From Spirosoma sp. 48-14 (GTDB lineage: Bacteria; Bacteroidota; Bacteroidia; Cytophagales; Spirosomataceae): a stretch of 60,487 nt of DNA. The notes beneath the pieces are model-generated. The model did not search any database. It saw only the letters and a program-made list of their open reading frames with translations, and was not told where the DNA came from. Position 1 is the first letter of the stretch, and each line of letters begins with the position of its first letter. Of the stretch, positions 50,277 through 60,487 are shown one piece after another. The stretch lies in assembly GCF_001898575.1 (NCBI RefSeq), contig NZ_MKUD01000042.1, positions 1 through 60,487 of the forward strand, read 5' to 3'. The position numbers were made by a program, and so were the translations under genes.

Positions 50277-53200
50277 ATGCGTCTCTTCGTTATTTGTCAA
50301 ATTTTCTTTTTAGTAATTAAATCGGATTGGGTAACGGCTCAATCGAAAGGCTGGCAGGAGTTGACGATTTCCAATGGCCTGTCGCAGGGTATGATCTTCG
50401 ATCTTGAGCAGGATCGGAAAGGCTTTATCTGGATAGCGACAAAAGATGGCCTGAATCGCTACGATGGGTATAATTTCAAGGTATTTACCCATGATCCATA
50501 CAATCCGTATAGCCTTTCCGATAATACCTGCTCGGCTTTATTGATGGATCGACATAATCGGCTTTGGATTGGAACCCTCAACAAAGGTCTTAATCTGTAC
50601 GATGAACGGACTCAACGGTTTTACCACATTGTTATCCGGGATCAAAAAGTGCCAGATGGTGCCAGTTATGAAGTCAGACTATTGGCCGAAGATCCCCAGG
50701 GAAATATCTGGGTAGGTACCGGAACAGGCCAGCCCTTCAAGATCACATTGCCTGCTTCCCTTCAGCAGAACTTTCCCAATCAGCCTGATTTTACGAATCA
50801 GATTCAGCTCTCTCAACTTCAGCTTAACACTAAAGTCTATAATAGTCTTAACCTGGATTTCAGCTTTAAACCCAATGGCGAAGGCCTTACAGGACTCAAC
50901 AATGGCATTTACGCCTTCAACTGGAAAAAACCGACAGGCCTTACAAAACTAAACCTGTTTCCGAACGATTCATCTGGCATTTTCGACTTCTATCACGATG
51001 TGCGGCAGGATTTTCTAGTTATTAGTACCAGTCATCAGCTCAAATGCTGGTATAAGGGCGTTGCAAAAACCATTGCTCTCCCACTCAGTAGCGGCCAGGG
51101 CGTAAAAATTAAGCCGATTGATGGCCATACAATTGCCCTTTCGGTAGCCAGTCATCTCTGGCTCTTTTCGCCTGCTGCGCTTTTTGGCAAAGACAGCCTT
51201 ACCGAACAGAATGCCTTTTTGACCTTTCCGCCAAATCTGTATGCCGTTACAAAGCTATTTCGCGATAAAACCGGTAATATCTGGGTTGGTACCAGTGGCT
51301 ATGGCATTCGCAAATTTAATCCACGTGTCAACCAGTTTCATTCCTACCTGCCCCGCACCTCGTTATCGCAGCTCTATGTCGATCAGCAGGGGCGCACGTA
51401 TGGACGCTATCAGGATGCGTATGGGCTCATCGACCGGCAATCGACTCAATTATTGCCCTTTATAGATAGTAAACTTCCCGAAGCCGACCGAAAGCAATCC
51501 TTCCTTATGCAAGACCGTCAGGGCTTTTTCTGGATATCGAATACCCATTTTCAAACCCACGTGTCTGGCCTCTTCAAGTTTTCCAGCGACTGGCACCTAC
51601 TCAGAAAATATCCATTACCAACTGGCCTCGAATTTGGTTACTGGGTGAACCTCACGCTGGAAGATCCTGACGGCAAGCTGTGGATGGGTGCTATGAAAGG
51701 AAAACTGCTTCGCTTTGATCCAAAAACCGAATCCTTTCAGGTTTTTAGCTATTTACCGGGCAGCAACAATGAAGCCGAAACCTACGCACTACTTCGCGAG
51801 CCTAACGGTACCTTCTGGATCGGTACGCAACAGGGACTGATTAGAGCCGAGCACCTGACCACGAAACCAGCGTACACCTATTATACAAACTCAACTACCA
51901 ACCGGCAAAGCCTAAGTAATAATTTTGTGCTGAGTCTGGCCAATGATCCGAATGAGCCCGACCGGTATTTGTGGATTGGTACCAAAGGCGGAGGGCTCGA
52001 ACGACTTGATAAAAAAACCGGTCAATTCAATCATTTTACCGAAGCGCAGGGCCTTCCGAATAAAGTCGTGTATGGTATTTTAGTCGATGAGTTCCGTAAC
52101 CTATGGCTTAGTACCAATCGGGGTTTATCACAGTTCAATCCCAAAACGGAGCATTTTCGCAATTACACCCAGGCCGATGGGCTTCAGGACGATGAATTCA
52201 ATACGGGTTCATTCTTTAAATCGGCATCGGGCGAGATGCTATTTGGAGGGGTAAACGGGCTGAATACCTTCCTGCCGTCGGAACTAGCTAAAGTCAACCA
52301 ACTCCCTCCAACGGTGAATATCATTGCTTTGCGGATCAATAATAAACCCATTGAGGTTAGAGGTCCGGATGAAGTACTTCTTCAGGGCATCGAATACACC
52401 CAGCAACTCGATTTACGGCACGATCAGAACCTGCTCACGTTTGAGTTTGGAGTGATGGATTATACCAATTCGGCCAATAATCAATATCGCTATCGATTGC
52501 AGGGCATCGACGGCGATTGGGTTGAAGCGGGTACCAATCGATTTGCCAATTATGCGCAGCTACCATCCGGGAATTACCAATTGCAAATGATGGGGTCAGT
52601 GGATGGAGAACATTGGAGTAAGCCACTGGAACTACAGATTCGGATTCACCCACCGTTCTATCGTACCTGGTGGGCTTACCTGTTTTATTTGATCGTGATT
52701 GGGTTGGTAATCTGGTGGTTGAATCGTTTGCAGACCCAGCGGCTGCTGCTACAGCAACAGGTTGCGTTTGAACAGAAAGAAGCGGGTCGTTTAGCGGAGC
52801 TCGATTCACTGAAAACGCGATTTTTTACCAATATTTCCCATGAATTTCGAACACCTCTGACCTTACTGCTAGGGCCAATAAACGACCTTCGACAACGTCA
52901 CCCGACCGACATGCTGTATCAGGTTATGTACCGGAATGCCAACCGGTTGCAATCACTGATTGGCCAATTGCTCGAACTGGCCAAACTGGATGCCGGAGAA
53001 TTACAATTGGATAAACAACCGGGCAATCTGGTCGATGACATTCGGATATGGATCGCTTCGTTTGAGTCGCTGGCACAAAGCCGGGGAATTACCTTATCAT
53101 TGACCCAAAACCGACCGCAGCAGTGGAAGCTATACGATGCTGATAAACTTGAAAAAATTGTAACCAATCTGATTTCAAACGCCCTGAAGTTTACGCCTGC

Positions 53201-54374
53201 TGGTGGCAATGTGCAGGTTGATGTGTTATACCACGAAACCAGGTCTGTAACGATCTATGTACGCGATACGGGAGTGGGCATTGCACCTGATCAGGTAAAG
53301 AATATTTTCGACCGGTTTTATCAGGCCGACGACAGTCAGCAACGGGGGTATGAAGGCACTGGTATTGGCCTCGCGCTGGTCAAAGAACTGGTTACCGCGA
53401 TGAAGGGGCAAATACGGGTTGAGAGCCAACCCGGTCGGGGAACTACCTTTGTCCTTAACCTGACTCTGGAACAGGCAGAAGCTTCTGCTCAACTCAGTTC
53501 AGGAGAAATAGAACGAGATAGCTCTGAATTTACAGTTCAGGAAGCAGTTACTCAGGCGATTCCGTTGACCACCGATCTGGAAACATCATCCGATAAAACC
53601 GTTTTAATTGTCGAGGATAATGATGACCTACGGTTGTATATCCGGCATGTACTGGAGCCAATCTATACCGTTATCGAAGCGGTTGACGGACAGGATGGCT
53701 TAAATCGAGCTGTCGAAATGCTGCCCGATCTGGTTATTTGTGATTTGATGATGCCCCGGCTGGATGGCTTCGGATTCTGTAAGCAACTCAAAACCCTGGA
53801 AGCGACCAGCCATATACCGGTGGTGATGCTCACGGCTAAAGCCGACATGGATAGCCGAATCGAAGGGCTGACGATTGGAGCCGATGATTACCTGACCAAG
53901 CCCTTTGACCGGCAGGAGTTACAGCTTCGGGTTCGGAATCTGCTTCTGCAACGCGAACGATTGTTCGAATGGTTTACTGCCAATCAGGGGCCTAGGCCAG
54001 TGGCTCCGCCAGCCCTTACAGCCGAACAGAAATTTCTGGATCGATTGTCGGAGGAAGTATTTAAGCATATCGATGACCCCGATTTTAGCGTTGAAGCGCT
54101 GGCCGAAGCGGTTAACCTAAGTCGGGTACAGTTGCATCGAAAACTTAAAGCATTGACCAATACAACTGCTACCAACTTCATCCGAGACATTCGGCTGGCT
54201 CAGGCAGCCACGCTGCTCGCTACCCAGACCGACAGCGTAACGCAGGTAGCTTATGCAGTAGGCTTCGATAACCTGTCTTATTTCGCTAAAGTCTTTCAGG
54301 AGAAGTATGGCGTGTTGCCTTCTCAATACGGGAAACCATCGCTGCCAGAGAGCCAGAATCGAAGTCCTGATTGA
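50277..54374 (+). CDS. Hybrid two-component sensor-regulator (HTCS type)
   Basis: The ATG at 50277 starts a signal peptide (MRLFVICQIFFLVIKSDWVTAQ); a TTG nine bases upstream is not needed. The ~1365-residue protein has repeated two-component-propeller motifs (WIATKDGLNRYDG, LWIGTLNKGL, IWVGTSGYGI, LWIGTKGGGLERLD), a Y_Y_Y domain (about 690-780), a membrane segment (~800-820), HisKA with H855 in FTNISHEFRTPLT, HATPase (NLISNALKFTP, GTGIGLALVKEL), a receiver (VLIVEDNDDLR, Asp in ICDLMMP) and a C-terminal AraC HTH (AEAVNLSRVQLHRKLKAL, VGFDNLSYFAKVF). It senses an external ligand, often a glycan, and regulates transcription. No Sus genes lie beside it. Confidence 0.94.
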   Translation: MRLFVICQIFFLVIKSDWVTAQSKGWQELTISNGLSQGMIFDLEQDRKGFIWIATKDGLNRYDGYNFKVFTHDPYNPYSLSDNTCSALLMDRHNRLWIGTLNKGLNLYDERTQRFYHIVIRDQKVPDGASYEVRLLAEDPQGNIWVGTGTGQPFKITLPASLQQNFPNQPDFTNQIQLSQLQLNTKVYNSLNLDFSFKPNGEGLTGLNNGIYAFNWKKPTGLTKLNLFPNDSSGIFDFYHDVRQDFLVISTSHQLKCWYKGVAKTIALPLSSGQGVKIKPIDGHTIALSVASHLWLFSPAALFGKDSLTEQNAFLTFPPNLYAVTKLFRDKTGNIWVGTSGYGIRKFNPRVNQFHSYLPRTSLSQLYVDQQGRTYGRYQDAYGLIDRQSTQLLPFIDSKLPEADRKQSFLMQDRQGFFWISNTHFQTHVSGLFKFSSDWHLLRKYPLPTGLEFGYWVNLTLEDPDGKLWMGAMKGKLLRFDPKTESFQVFSYLPGSNNEAETYALLREPNGTFWIGTQQGLIRAEHLTTKPAYTYYTNSTTNRQSLSNNFVLSLANDPNEPDRYLWIGTKGGGLERLDKKTGQFNHFTEAQGLPNKVVYGILVDEFRNLWLSTNRGLSQFNPKTEHFRNYTQADGLQDDEFNTGSFFKSASGEMLFGGVNGLNTFLPSELAKVNQLPPTVNIIALRINNKPIEVRGPDEVLLQGIEYTQQLDLRHDQNLLTFEFGVMDYTNSANNQYRYRLQGIDGDWVEAGTNRFANYAQLPSGNYQLQMMGSVDGEHWSKPLELQIRIHPPFYRTWWAYLFYLIVIGLVIWWLNRLQTQRLLLQQQVAFEQKEAGRLAELDSLKTRFFTNISHEFRTPLTLLLGPINDLRQRHPTDMLYQVMYRNANRLQSLIGQLLELAKLDAGELQLDKQPGNLVDDIRIWIASFESLAQSRGITLSLTQNRPQQWKLYDADKLEKIVTNLISNALKFTPAGGNVQVDVLYHETRSVTIYVRDTGVGIAPDQVKNIFDRFYQADDSQQRGYEGTGIGLALVKELVTAMKGQIRVESQPGRGTTFVLNLTLEQAEASAQLSSGEIERDSSEFTVQEAVTQAIPLTTDLETSSDKTVLIVEDNDDLRLYIRHVLEPIYTVIEAVDGQDGLNRAVEMLPDLVICDLMMPRLDGFGFCKQLKTLEATSHIPVVMLTAKADMDSRIEGLTIGADDYLTKPFDRQELQLRVRNLLLQRERLFEWFTANQGPRPVAPPALTAEQKFLDRLSEEVFKHIDDPDFSVEALAEAVNLSRVQLHRKLKALTNTTATNFIRDIRLAQAATLLATQTDSVTQVAYAVGFDNLSYFAKVFQEKYGVLPSQYGKPSLPESQNRSPD

Positions 54375-54399
54375 CGGATGAAAACTATTCAACCCCATT

Positions 54400-54425
54400 A
54401 AAAGCCCGAATTCACGGGCTTTTTT
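54400..54425 (+). terminator. Terminator of the HTCS gene
   Basis: AAAAGCCCG-AATTCA-CGGGCTTTTTT forms a stem of about nine base pairs with a T-run, 26 bp after the stop codon. Confidence 0.9.
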
Positions 54426-54594
54426 CATATCATGTAACATGAGTTGTAATGGATGTAACGTCAGTGTTAGCAGCTTAGGCCCAGATATAACTACTTGCCC
54501 GTCGATTTAGTCCAGCCTCATACGGTCAAAACCAGAGCCAGTTGTGATAGTACGAATGCAGGCTTTTCAACTCAACCTTTCCTCTTTTTTATTT

Positions 54595-57500
54595 ATGAAT
54601 CGACTGCTTTACGTCATCTTACTTTTTTTGGGTTTTGGGTATAGCAATCTGTTGTTTGCAACAGATAAATATTGGACAGGTGCTACCAATAATGATTGGA
54701 ATACCGCCAGTAACTGGAACCCATCGGGAGTTCCTTCAAGTACTGAGCGAGTTTATATTTACTCAACAGCAAACAACCCTGTTATTTATAGTGGCACCAA
54801 TGCAACATCGCTGGTTGCTCTTGTTAGTGGTAGCGGGGTAACGTTAACCATAAATAGTGGTGGCACCCATACAGGGCAAATTGCGGTAGAAGATGGTGGC
54901 CTTATAACAAACAACGGAACTGCCAATATTCAGGCCGTTGGGGGGGGCGTACTAGATGGAAACGGAATTACATATTATGGAGCGGGGAATGTTGGATCGA
55001 TAGTAAATAACAGCACAATGAATATCAATGTGCTGTATAATTCATTCTATGTGTTTAACTATGGAACCTTCACTAATTCCTCAACAGGCGTAATCAATAG
55101 TAACGGCGCCGGATTTATAGCTAATGTAGGTACGTTTAGCCTATCAAACAGCGGAACCATTACTCATTCAGGTTCTGACATGGGTATAGGTTCAGGGACT
55201 TCATTAACTAATAATGCCTGTGGTAAGTTTATCGTTTCTGCCAACTATTACAACGATGGCACTGGCAGTACAGTCAATAATGGCCTTATTCAGATTGCCG
55301 GTGCATTGAATAATTCAAGCTCGTTTACCAATAACGGTGTTCTTAGCTATGGCTCACTATCTGGTAGCATTACGAAAAACAACGGCTCTGTAATCGTCAA
55401 CAACAACCCAACCAATAGTACCATTTTCACCTATACGGGTACGTTTACTGGTACAATAAATGGCATTTATACCAACGCCAATGTTACTACATTAGCCGGT
55501 ACGTTTACTGCCCCCAATACCTTTGTTCCTTCTGGACTGTCCGCTGGCTCGCAAACACTTTATGCGAAAATAATCCCATCGGGAGGGGGGTGTACGTATA
55601 TCGTGCCCTTTACGTACGTAATGGCATCTGCACCTAATTTTACAATCAACCCGACAAGCAAGACGGTGTGTTCGAACAGTGGTACCACCTTTACGGTGGC
55701 AGCATCTAATTACGACAGTTATCAATGGCAGGTTAATACCGGGGGTGGTTTTACGGATATAAGTAATTCGACTCCCTACTCAGGAGTGACAACAGGAACC
55801 CTTACCATCAGCAATGTGGCCGGATTGAATGGCTATCAATACCGGTGTGTGGCCACGAACAGTGGTGGTAGTACGAATTCAACAGCGGCCACTTTAACGG
55901 TCTTGCCTGGCCCTGGTGCCACGATTTCTTATGCCGGAACCCCCTTTTGTGCAAGCAGCCCGGCCGTTAACGTAACCCAAACCGGAACAACGGGAGGGAC
56001 GTATTCGGCCAGTCCAAATGGATTGAATATTAATCCTAACACGGGTCAGATTACCCCTGCCAGCAGCACGACGGGTACTTATTCGGTTACCTATACGATT
56101 GCGGCCAGTGGAGGATGTACTCAATTTACAACCAACACATCTGTCGTTATCAGCCCTACGCCAAATGCGACTATTTCCTATGCCGGCTCGCCGTTCTGCT
56201 TGAGCGGAGCAGCCGTTAACGTAACCCAGACCGGAACCACAGGAGGAACCTATTCGGCCAGCCCAGATGGGCTTAGTATTGATGCCAACACGGGCCAGAT
56301 TACGCCTACCAGCAGTACGACGGGTACCTATACGGTTACCTATATGGTTTCTGCCGGTAGTGGATGTGCATCATTTTCGACAACCACTTCGGTGGTCATC
56401 AGTTCAGCGTCGAGTGCTGCCATTGTCTATGCCGGTTCGCCTTTCTGTGCAAATCTGACGCAGGGGGCTGTCACCCTTACGGGACCAACAGGTGGTACGT
56501 ATTCGTCTAGCCCAACGGGGCTCAATATCGACCCCAGTACGGGTCAGATTAATCCGTCGCAAAGTACGGCTCGTACGTACACGGTCACCTATACCCTTTC
56601 TGCCGGTGGTGGTTGTTCGCCGTTTACCACGACACAGGTAACGATTGCAACGCCCCCCAATGCTACCATATCGTATACAGGATCACCTTTCTGCACCAGC
56701 GGAACAAGTGTTGCCGTCAATCGGACTGGCACGGGCGGAGGGACGTATCTCGCTAGTCCCAGTGGCTTGAGCATCAATGCCAGCACGGGCCGCATTACCC
56801 CAGGCAGTAGTGCACCAGGTTCGTATACGGTAAGCTACCTGATTGCTGGCAGCAATGGTTGCCCCGACTACTATGCCACTACGACCATAACCATTACGGA
56901 GGCTCCCAGTGCGACCATTGCCTATGCTGGATCGCCCTTTTGTGGCGATGGAACGGTGGCGGATGTCACCCTGACTGGAACCCCGGGAGGAACGTTTTCT
57001 GCTTCACCGTCTGGTTTAGTACTGGATGGAAGTACGGGCCAGATCAATCCGGTAGGTAGTTCGGCCCGCACCTATACGGTCACCTACAGGATTGCCGCCA
57101 GTGGCGGGTGTCCGCAGTTTACCACTACGGCTAGTGCTGTGGTTAGTTCATCGATCAGTGTCACGAATCCTTCAACCAGCACGGCACTACAGGGCTCAAA
57201 CGTAAATCTGACCTTTAGCGCCACGGGCGGTACTTTTCCGTATACCTATAGTGTGGTGAGTGGAAGTCTGCCCAATGGTCTTACCGTATCGACGGACGGA
57301 GCGTTGTCGGGTATACCGACCCAAATTGGCGATTTCCCCATCTTGGTGCAGGTAACCGATGCCAACGGATGCACAAAGCTAGGGCCAAACTACAATTTTA
57401 CGGTAATCGACGCTGCGCCTACCGTTACGAATCTGGCGGCCAATCCATCAAAAGTTTGTGTGGGGAGCCCTGTTACCTTTACGGCAACGATTGGTCGGGT

Positions 57501-60487
57501 AACGGGATCTTATAACTACACGCTCACCAATGGCAGTAGTACATCAATAGCGGGTACTAAAACGTCAACGTCTTTTAGTCAGGCTATAACGCCAGGTACC
57601 ACAGGTACTCAAACCTTTAGCCTGATTATTGCCGACAATGGTCTGACAGGCAGTGCCTCCACAGTTGTACCCATAAACAGTTATCCGGTTGCTACTCTGG
57701 TGAATAATGGCCCCTTAAGTTGCACTCAGACAAGTGTCACCCTGACGGCTGGGGGAGGGAATAACTTCGTTTTTAGCGGGCCTGGTCTGTTGAGTCAGGA
57801 TGCTGCGTCGGGTCTTGCTGAAGTGACTGTATCCGGCCTCTATTCGGTTACGGTGACAAATACGGAAACGGGTTGTTCAAGCACAACAACGACAACGGTA
57901 TCCAGCAATACAGCAGTCGTAAGTGTTACTAATCCAATCATTACCACGGCTACAGTTGGCACAGCTTTCAGCCAATCCTTCACTGCAAGCAGTGGAACAG
58001 CCCCCCTGAACTTCAGCATCACAAGTGGTAGTCTACCCACTGGATTAACGCTGGCCACAACAGGGGTTTTATCGGGTACACCAATGCAAAGCGGTAGCTT
58101 CTCCATTACCGTGCGAGCTACGGACGCCAATGGCTGTTCGGGCGTAGGAGCGACGTATAGCTTGCAGGTTAGTACAACGGCTACCGTAACAACGGCGGCC
58201 CCCAGCAGCATTCTGGGTACCAGCGCTACGTTGGGCGGTACGATCACCGCCGATGGTGGCACTTCTGTTACTGAACGGGGAGTGGTCTATATGACAGGCA
58301 GCGGTACACCAACCACCAGCAATACCAAAGTAACGATGGGATCGGGAACGGGTAGCTTCTCTCAGACCGTAAGCAACCTGGTGAGCGGAACCACCTACTC
58401 CGTACGAGCGTATGCCATTAATGTAGCGGGTACTAGTTACGGAGCCGTACAATCCTTTACGACAATCAGTGCTACATCAGCCCCTGTTGTACTTACACCC
58501 GCGAATGGTAGTCAACTGAGTAACAATAGACCTACCTATACTGGCACAGCGACTCCGGTTAGTAGTGTTACCGTATTTGTTGATGATAGCTATGCCGGTG
58601 AAATTAATGCAGATGCCGTCGGTAACTGGAGCTTTACCCCGTCGGTGTCACTTCCTGATGGTACACATAGGGTTTTTGCACGGGCTGCGCTCAACAGTCT
58701 GACCAGTCCTAATAGCAATACCAACACCTTTTCAATTGATACGACTCCTCCACCGGGTCCAGTCGTCAGCACGCCGAACAATGGTACAACAATCAGCGAT
58801 AACACACCGACCTATGCCGGTACGGCCGAACCCTTGAGTACCGTAACGGTGCGGGTCAATAGCTCAGTTATTGGTACTCCTACGGCCGATGCATCCGGCA
58901 ACTGGAGTTTGACGCCTACGACTCCGCTGGCCGATGGACTTTATACGGTTAGAGCGACGGCAACTGATCCTGTAGGAAATACTGGCCCTAGTAGTAGTAC
59001 GATCTCGTTTACGGTCGACACCACTTCGCCTACGGTAAGCATCACCAGCACTGCCCCGAACCCTACCAGCACTAGTCCTATTCCGCTCACCATCACCTTT
59101 TCGGAAACGGTATCCGGTTTTTTGATTGAGGATATTAAGTTTACTAACGGTACATTAAGCGACTTTACAGGGTCGGGGTCAAGTTACACTGTAAACGTAG
59201 TGCCCGGAACAACGGGTATGGTTTCGGTGAGTGTGGCATCAGGTGCCGCTCAGGATCTGGCTGGCAATAACAATAGTGCGTCGAATCTATTTTCGATCCA
59301 GTACAGCCCAATGACCACGATTAGCGATTTCACGGCTAGTCCTGATCCCGTTTGTGTCGGCAATCAGGTTACCTTTACGGCTAATCTGGGTAATTTGACC
59401 GGCTCCTATACCTATACGCTTACCAATGGCACGAGTACAACCACCGGTGCCAGTAGTAATACAAGCTTTAGTCAACAACTCACGACAACCGCTTCTGGTA
59501 TTCAGGCCTTTTCGCTCACGGTAAGCAATAATGGTCAACGGGTCACTGAGACGTATGATTTAACGGTCAGCGAACTGCCTGCCGCAACACTTACGGCCAG
59601 CAATGGAGGAGTGCTCACCTGTGGCCAAACTAGTTTAACACTCACAGCTACGGGCGGAGATGACTATGCATTCAGTGGCCCCGGCATTCTTAACCAGGAC
59701 CCCGAAAATGGAATTGCTGTAGGCAATGCACCGGGTACTTATTCGGTAACGGTGACCAACACAGAAACGGGTTGTTTTAGTAGTACCACCACTACCATCA
59801 CCAGCAACACGACATCTCCATCAGTTTCTATCCTTCCACCAGCCAGTTCAACCCTTACCTGTACCACCACCAGTATCAGCCTGACAGCGACTGGAGGTGG
59901 TACTTATCATTGGGACAACAATTCGACCAATGCCATTCGCACGGTCACTACAGGAGGTACGTACTCAGTAACGGTCACGGGCTCCAATGGCTGTACGGCT
60001 ACAGCAAGTACTGAGGTCAGTCAGAGTACGACAATCACCGGTTTCTCAGTAACAGGTTCGGGGACGGCCTGTGCAGGAGGACAGGTGACACTCACCGCAT
60101 CCGGTTGTTCGGGCGGTACAATAACCTGGCCAGGAGGTATTACCGGTGCCGTATTTTCGACAACCATCAGTGGGCAATACACTGCTACCTGCACGATCGA
60201 GAATTGTACAGCTACGGCTAGTGGTACAGCCACAGTTGGAAACATCTTTACGATAACCACACCTGGTATTTCAACGGCCACCGTGGGTGCCTCAATCAAC
60301 AATACATTGAACTGGTCGGTATCAGGAGGCAGCAGTCCGTATACGTTCAATTTCGGGACTCTTCCACCGGGTTTGAGCGTTACTGGATCAAGTTCGGCTT
60401 TCCGGGCTATTGGTGGTACGCCCACTCAGGCGGGTACTTTCCCCATTAGCCTGACTGTCACCGATAATCTGGGTTGTGCGCAGGTAG
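54595..60487 (+). CDS. Giant Ig-repeat surface protein (partial, runs off the window)
   Basis: An open frame begins ATG at 54595 and stays open for more than 1960 codons to the window end. It starts with a signal peptide (MNRLLYVILLFLGFGYSNLLFA) and a short WTGATNNDWNTASNW block, then an adhesin-like beta-helix region (to ~55500), an Ig-like domain, five tandem ~83-residue repeats (55918-57165; pattern ATISYAGSPFC...GGTYSASPxGLxIxxxTGQI), He_PIG-type putative Ig domains (for example near 57170 and 57930), two Big-type modules (from ~58480, RPTYTGTATPVSSVTVFVD) and further PKD/Ig-like units. Rich in Thr, Ser, Gly and Asn, with few Lys. It is probably an extracellular adhesin exported by the type IX system, whose C-terminal sorting domain would lie beyond the window. 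Confidence 0.88.
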   Translation, partial: MNRLLYVILLFLGFGYSNLLFATDKYWTGATNNDWNTASNWNPSGVPSSTERVYIYSTANNPVIYSGTNATSLVALVSGSGVTLTINSGGTHTGQIAVEDGGLITNNGTANIQAVGGGVLDGNGITYYGAGNVGSIVNNSTMNINVLYNSFYVFNYGTFTNSSTGVINSNGAGFIANVGTFSLSNSGTITHSGSDMGIGSGTSLTNNACGKFIVSANYYNDGTGSTVNNGLIQIAGALNNSSSFTNNGVLSYGSLSGSITKNNGSVIVNNNPTNSTIFTYTGTFTGTINGIYTNANVTTLAGTFTAPNTFVPSGLSAGSQTLYAKIIPSGGGCTYIVPFTYVMASAPNFTINPTSKTVCSNSGTTFTVAASNYDSYQWQVNTGGGFTDISNSTPYSGVTTGTLTISNVAGLNGYQYRCVATNSGGSTNSTAATLTVLPGPGATISYAGTPFCASSPAVNVTQTGTTGGTYSASPNGLNINPNTGQITPASSTTGTYSVTYTIAASGGCTQFTTNTSVVISPTPNATISYAGSPFCLSGAAVNVTQTGTTGGTYSASPDGLSIDANTGQITPTSSTTGTYTVTYMVSAGSGCASFSTTTSVVISSASSAAIVYAGSPFCANLTQGAVTLTGPTGGTYSSSPTGLNIDPSTGQINPSQSTARTYTVTYTLSAGGGCSPFTTTQVTIATPPNATISYTGSPFCTSGTSVAVNRTGTGGGTYLASPSGLSINASTGRITPGSSAPGSYTVSYLIAGSNGCPDYYATTTITITEAPSATIAYAGSPFCGDGTVADVTLTGTPGGTFSASPSGLVLDGSTGQINPVGSSARTYTVTYRIAASGGCPQFTTTASAVVSSSISVTNPSTSTALQGSNVNLTFSATGGTFPYTYSVVSGSLPNGLTVSTDGALSGIPTQIGDFPILVQVTDANGCTKLGPNYNFTVIDAAPTVTNLAANPSKVCVGSPVTFTATIGRVTGSYNYTLTNGSSTSIAGTKTSTSFSQAITPGTTGTQTFSLIIADNGLTGSASTVVPINSYPVATLVNNGPLSCTQTSVTLTAGGGNNFVFSGPGLLSQDAASGLAEVTVSGLYSVTVTNTETGCSSTTTTTVSSNTAVVSVTNPIITTATVGTAFSQSFTASSGTAPLNFSITSGSLPTGLTLATTGVLSGTPMQSGSFSITVRATDANGCSGVGATYSLQVSTTATVTTAAPSSILGTSATLGGTITADGGTSVTERGVVYMTGSGTPTTSNTKVTMGSGTGSFSQTVSNLVSGTTYSVRAYAINVAGTSYGAVQSFTTISATSAPVVLTPANGSQLSNNRPTYTGTATPVSSVTVFVDDSYAGEINADAVGNWSFTPSVSLPDGTHRVFARAALNSLTSPNSNTNTFSIDTTPPPGPVVSTPNNGTTISDNTPTYAGTAEPLSTVTVRVNSSVIGTPTADASGNWSLTPTTPLADGLYTVRATATDPVGNTGPSSSTISFTVDTTSPTVSITSTAPNPTSTSPIPLTITFSETVSGFLIEDIKFTNGTLSDFTGSGSSYTVNVVPGTTGMVSVSVASGAAQDLAGNNNSASNLFSIQYSPMTTISDFTASPDPVCVGNQVTFTANLGNLTGSYTYTLTNGTSTTTGASSNTSFSQQLTTTASGIQAFSLTVSNNGQRVTETYDLTVSELPAATLTASNGGVLTCGQTSLTLTATGGDDYAFSGPGILNQDPENGIAVGNAPGTYSVTVTNTETGCFSSTTTTITSNTTSPSVSILPPASSTLTCTTTSISLTATGGGTYHWDNNSTNAIRTVTTGGTYSVTVTGSNGCTATASTEVSQSTTITGFSVTGSGTACAGGQVTLTASGCSGGTITWPGGITGAVFSTTISGQYTATCTIENCTATASGTATVGNIFTITTPGISTATVGASINNTLNWSVSGGSSPYTFNFGTLPPGLSVTGSSSAFRAIGGTPTQAGTFPISLTVTDNLGCAQV

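Noticed and set aside
55492..60425. Minus-strand frames of 68-140 codons, rich in Val, Pro and Thr
   Set aside because: They are antisense to the Thr/Ser/Gly-rich repeats of the giant surface protein, whose composition keeps the opposite frames open.

Overview
The window looks like a chromosomal segment of a Cytophagales bacterium close to Spirosoma. The evidence is a coding GC near 50 percent, a P-type gltB-gltD pair, a folP / DUF1599 / DoxX-like (BT_3928-type) / aroK block, a hybrid two-component system with AraC output, a GH92 mannosidase, RES-Xre toxin-antitoxin genes and scarce Shine-Dalgarno sequences. No rRNA, CRISPR array or recognisable transposase was seen. Two tRNA genes (Glu-TTC, Lys-TTT) are present.

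Layout. 1-7.2 kb: tRNA-Glu, a secreted M14 peptidase, a quinone-oxidoreductase-like MDR enzyme, an arginyltransferase-like protein and a secreted GH92 glycosidase. 7.3-11.8 kb: a RES/Xre toxin-antitoxin pair with an odd AT-rich N-terminal extension on the antitoxin, an OmpR-type two-component system, a small secreted protein preceded by four 11-bp-spaced direct repeats, and a TerB-like gene. 11.9-17.5 kb: a low-GC island, all genes on the minus strand. It has three transcription units, each followed by an attC-like imperfect palindrome: a GHKL ATPase/STAS-like fusion, a uracil-DNA-glycosylase-like protein, and a tight operon of a catalytically degenerate long prokaryotic Argonaute plus a PD-(D/E)XK nuclease. 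17.8-26.9 kb: a MacAB/TolC-type efflux cluster with its own NtrC-type regulator and NtrY-like kinase, preceded by paired palindromes and a sigma-54-like promoter. 26.9-33.4 kb: an ABM-domain membrane protein, a Ca2+-type P-ATPase, a DUF4886 hydrolase and a membrane protein pair. 33.5-37.6 kb: a molybdate cluster (molybdopterin-fold protein, modA, modB, modC) behind a ModE-like operator, then a radical SAM protein. 37.6-46.1 kb: DoxX, DUF779, DUF2461, a small Cys-rich lipoprotein, gltD and gltB. 46.5-50.2 kb: tRNA-Lys, folP, DUF1599, DoxX-like protein, aroK and a truncated NnrU-like remnant. 50.3 kb to the end: a hybrid two-component protein and the first ~1960 codons of a giant Ig-repeat surface protein that runs off the window.

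The two most interesting observations are as follows. (1) The Argonaute-nuclease operon fits the long-B, catalytically inactive pAgo plus effector-nuclease type of abortive-infection defence, and here it appears to sit as a cassette between attC-like elements without a visible integrase. (2) At least eight intergenic gaps are filled almost exactly, from stop codon to next start (or stop), by long inverted repeats built of short tandem words. Their primary sequences differ from site to site but the architecture is the same. Two copies share an identical 30-bp arm and flank one of the permease genes.
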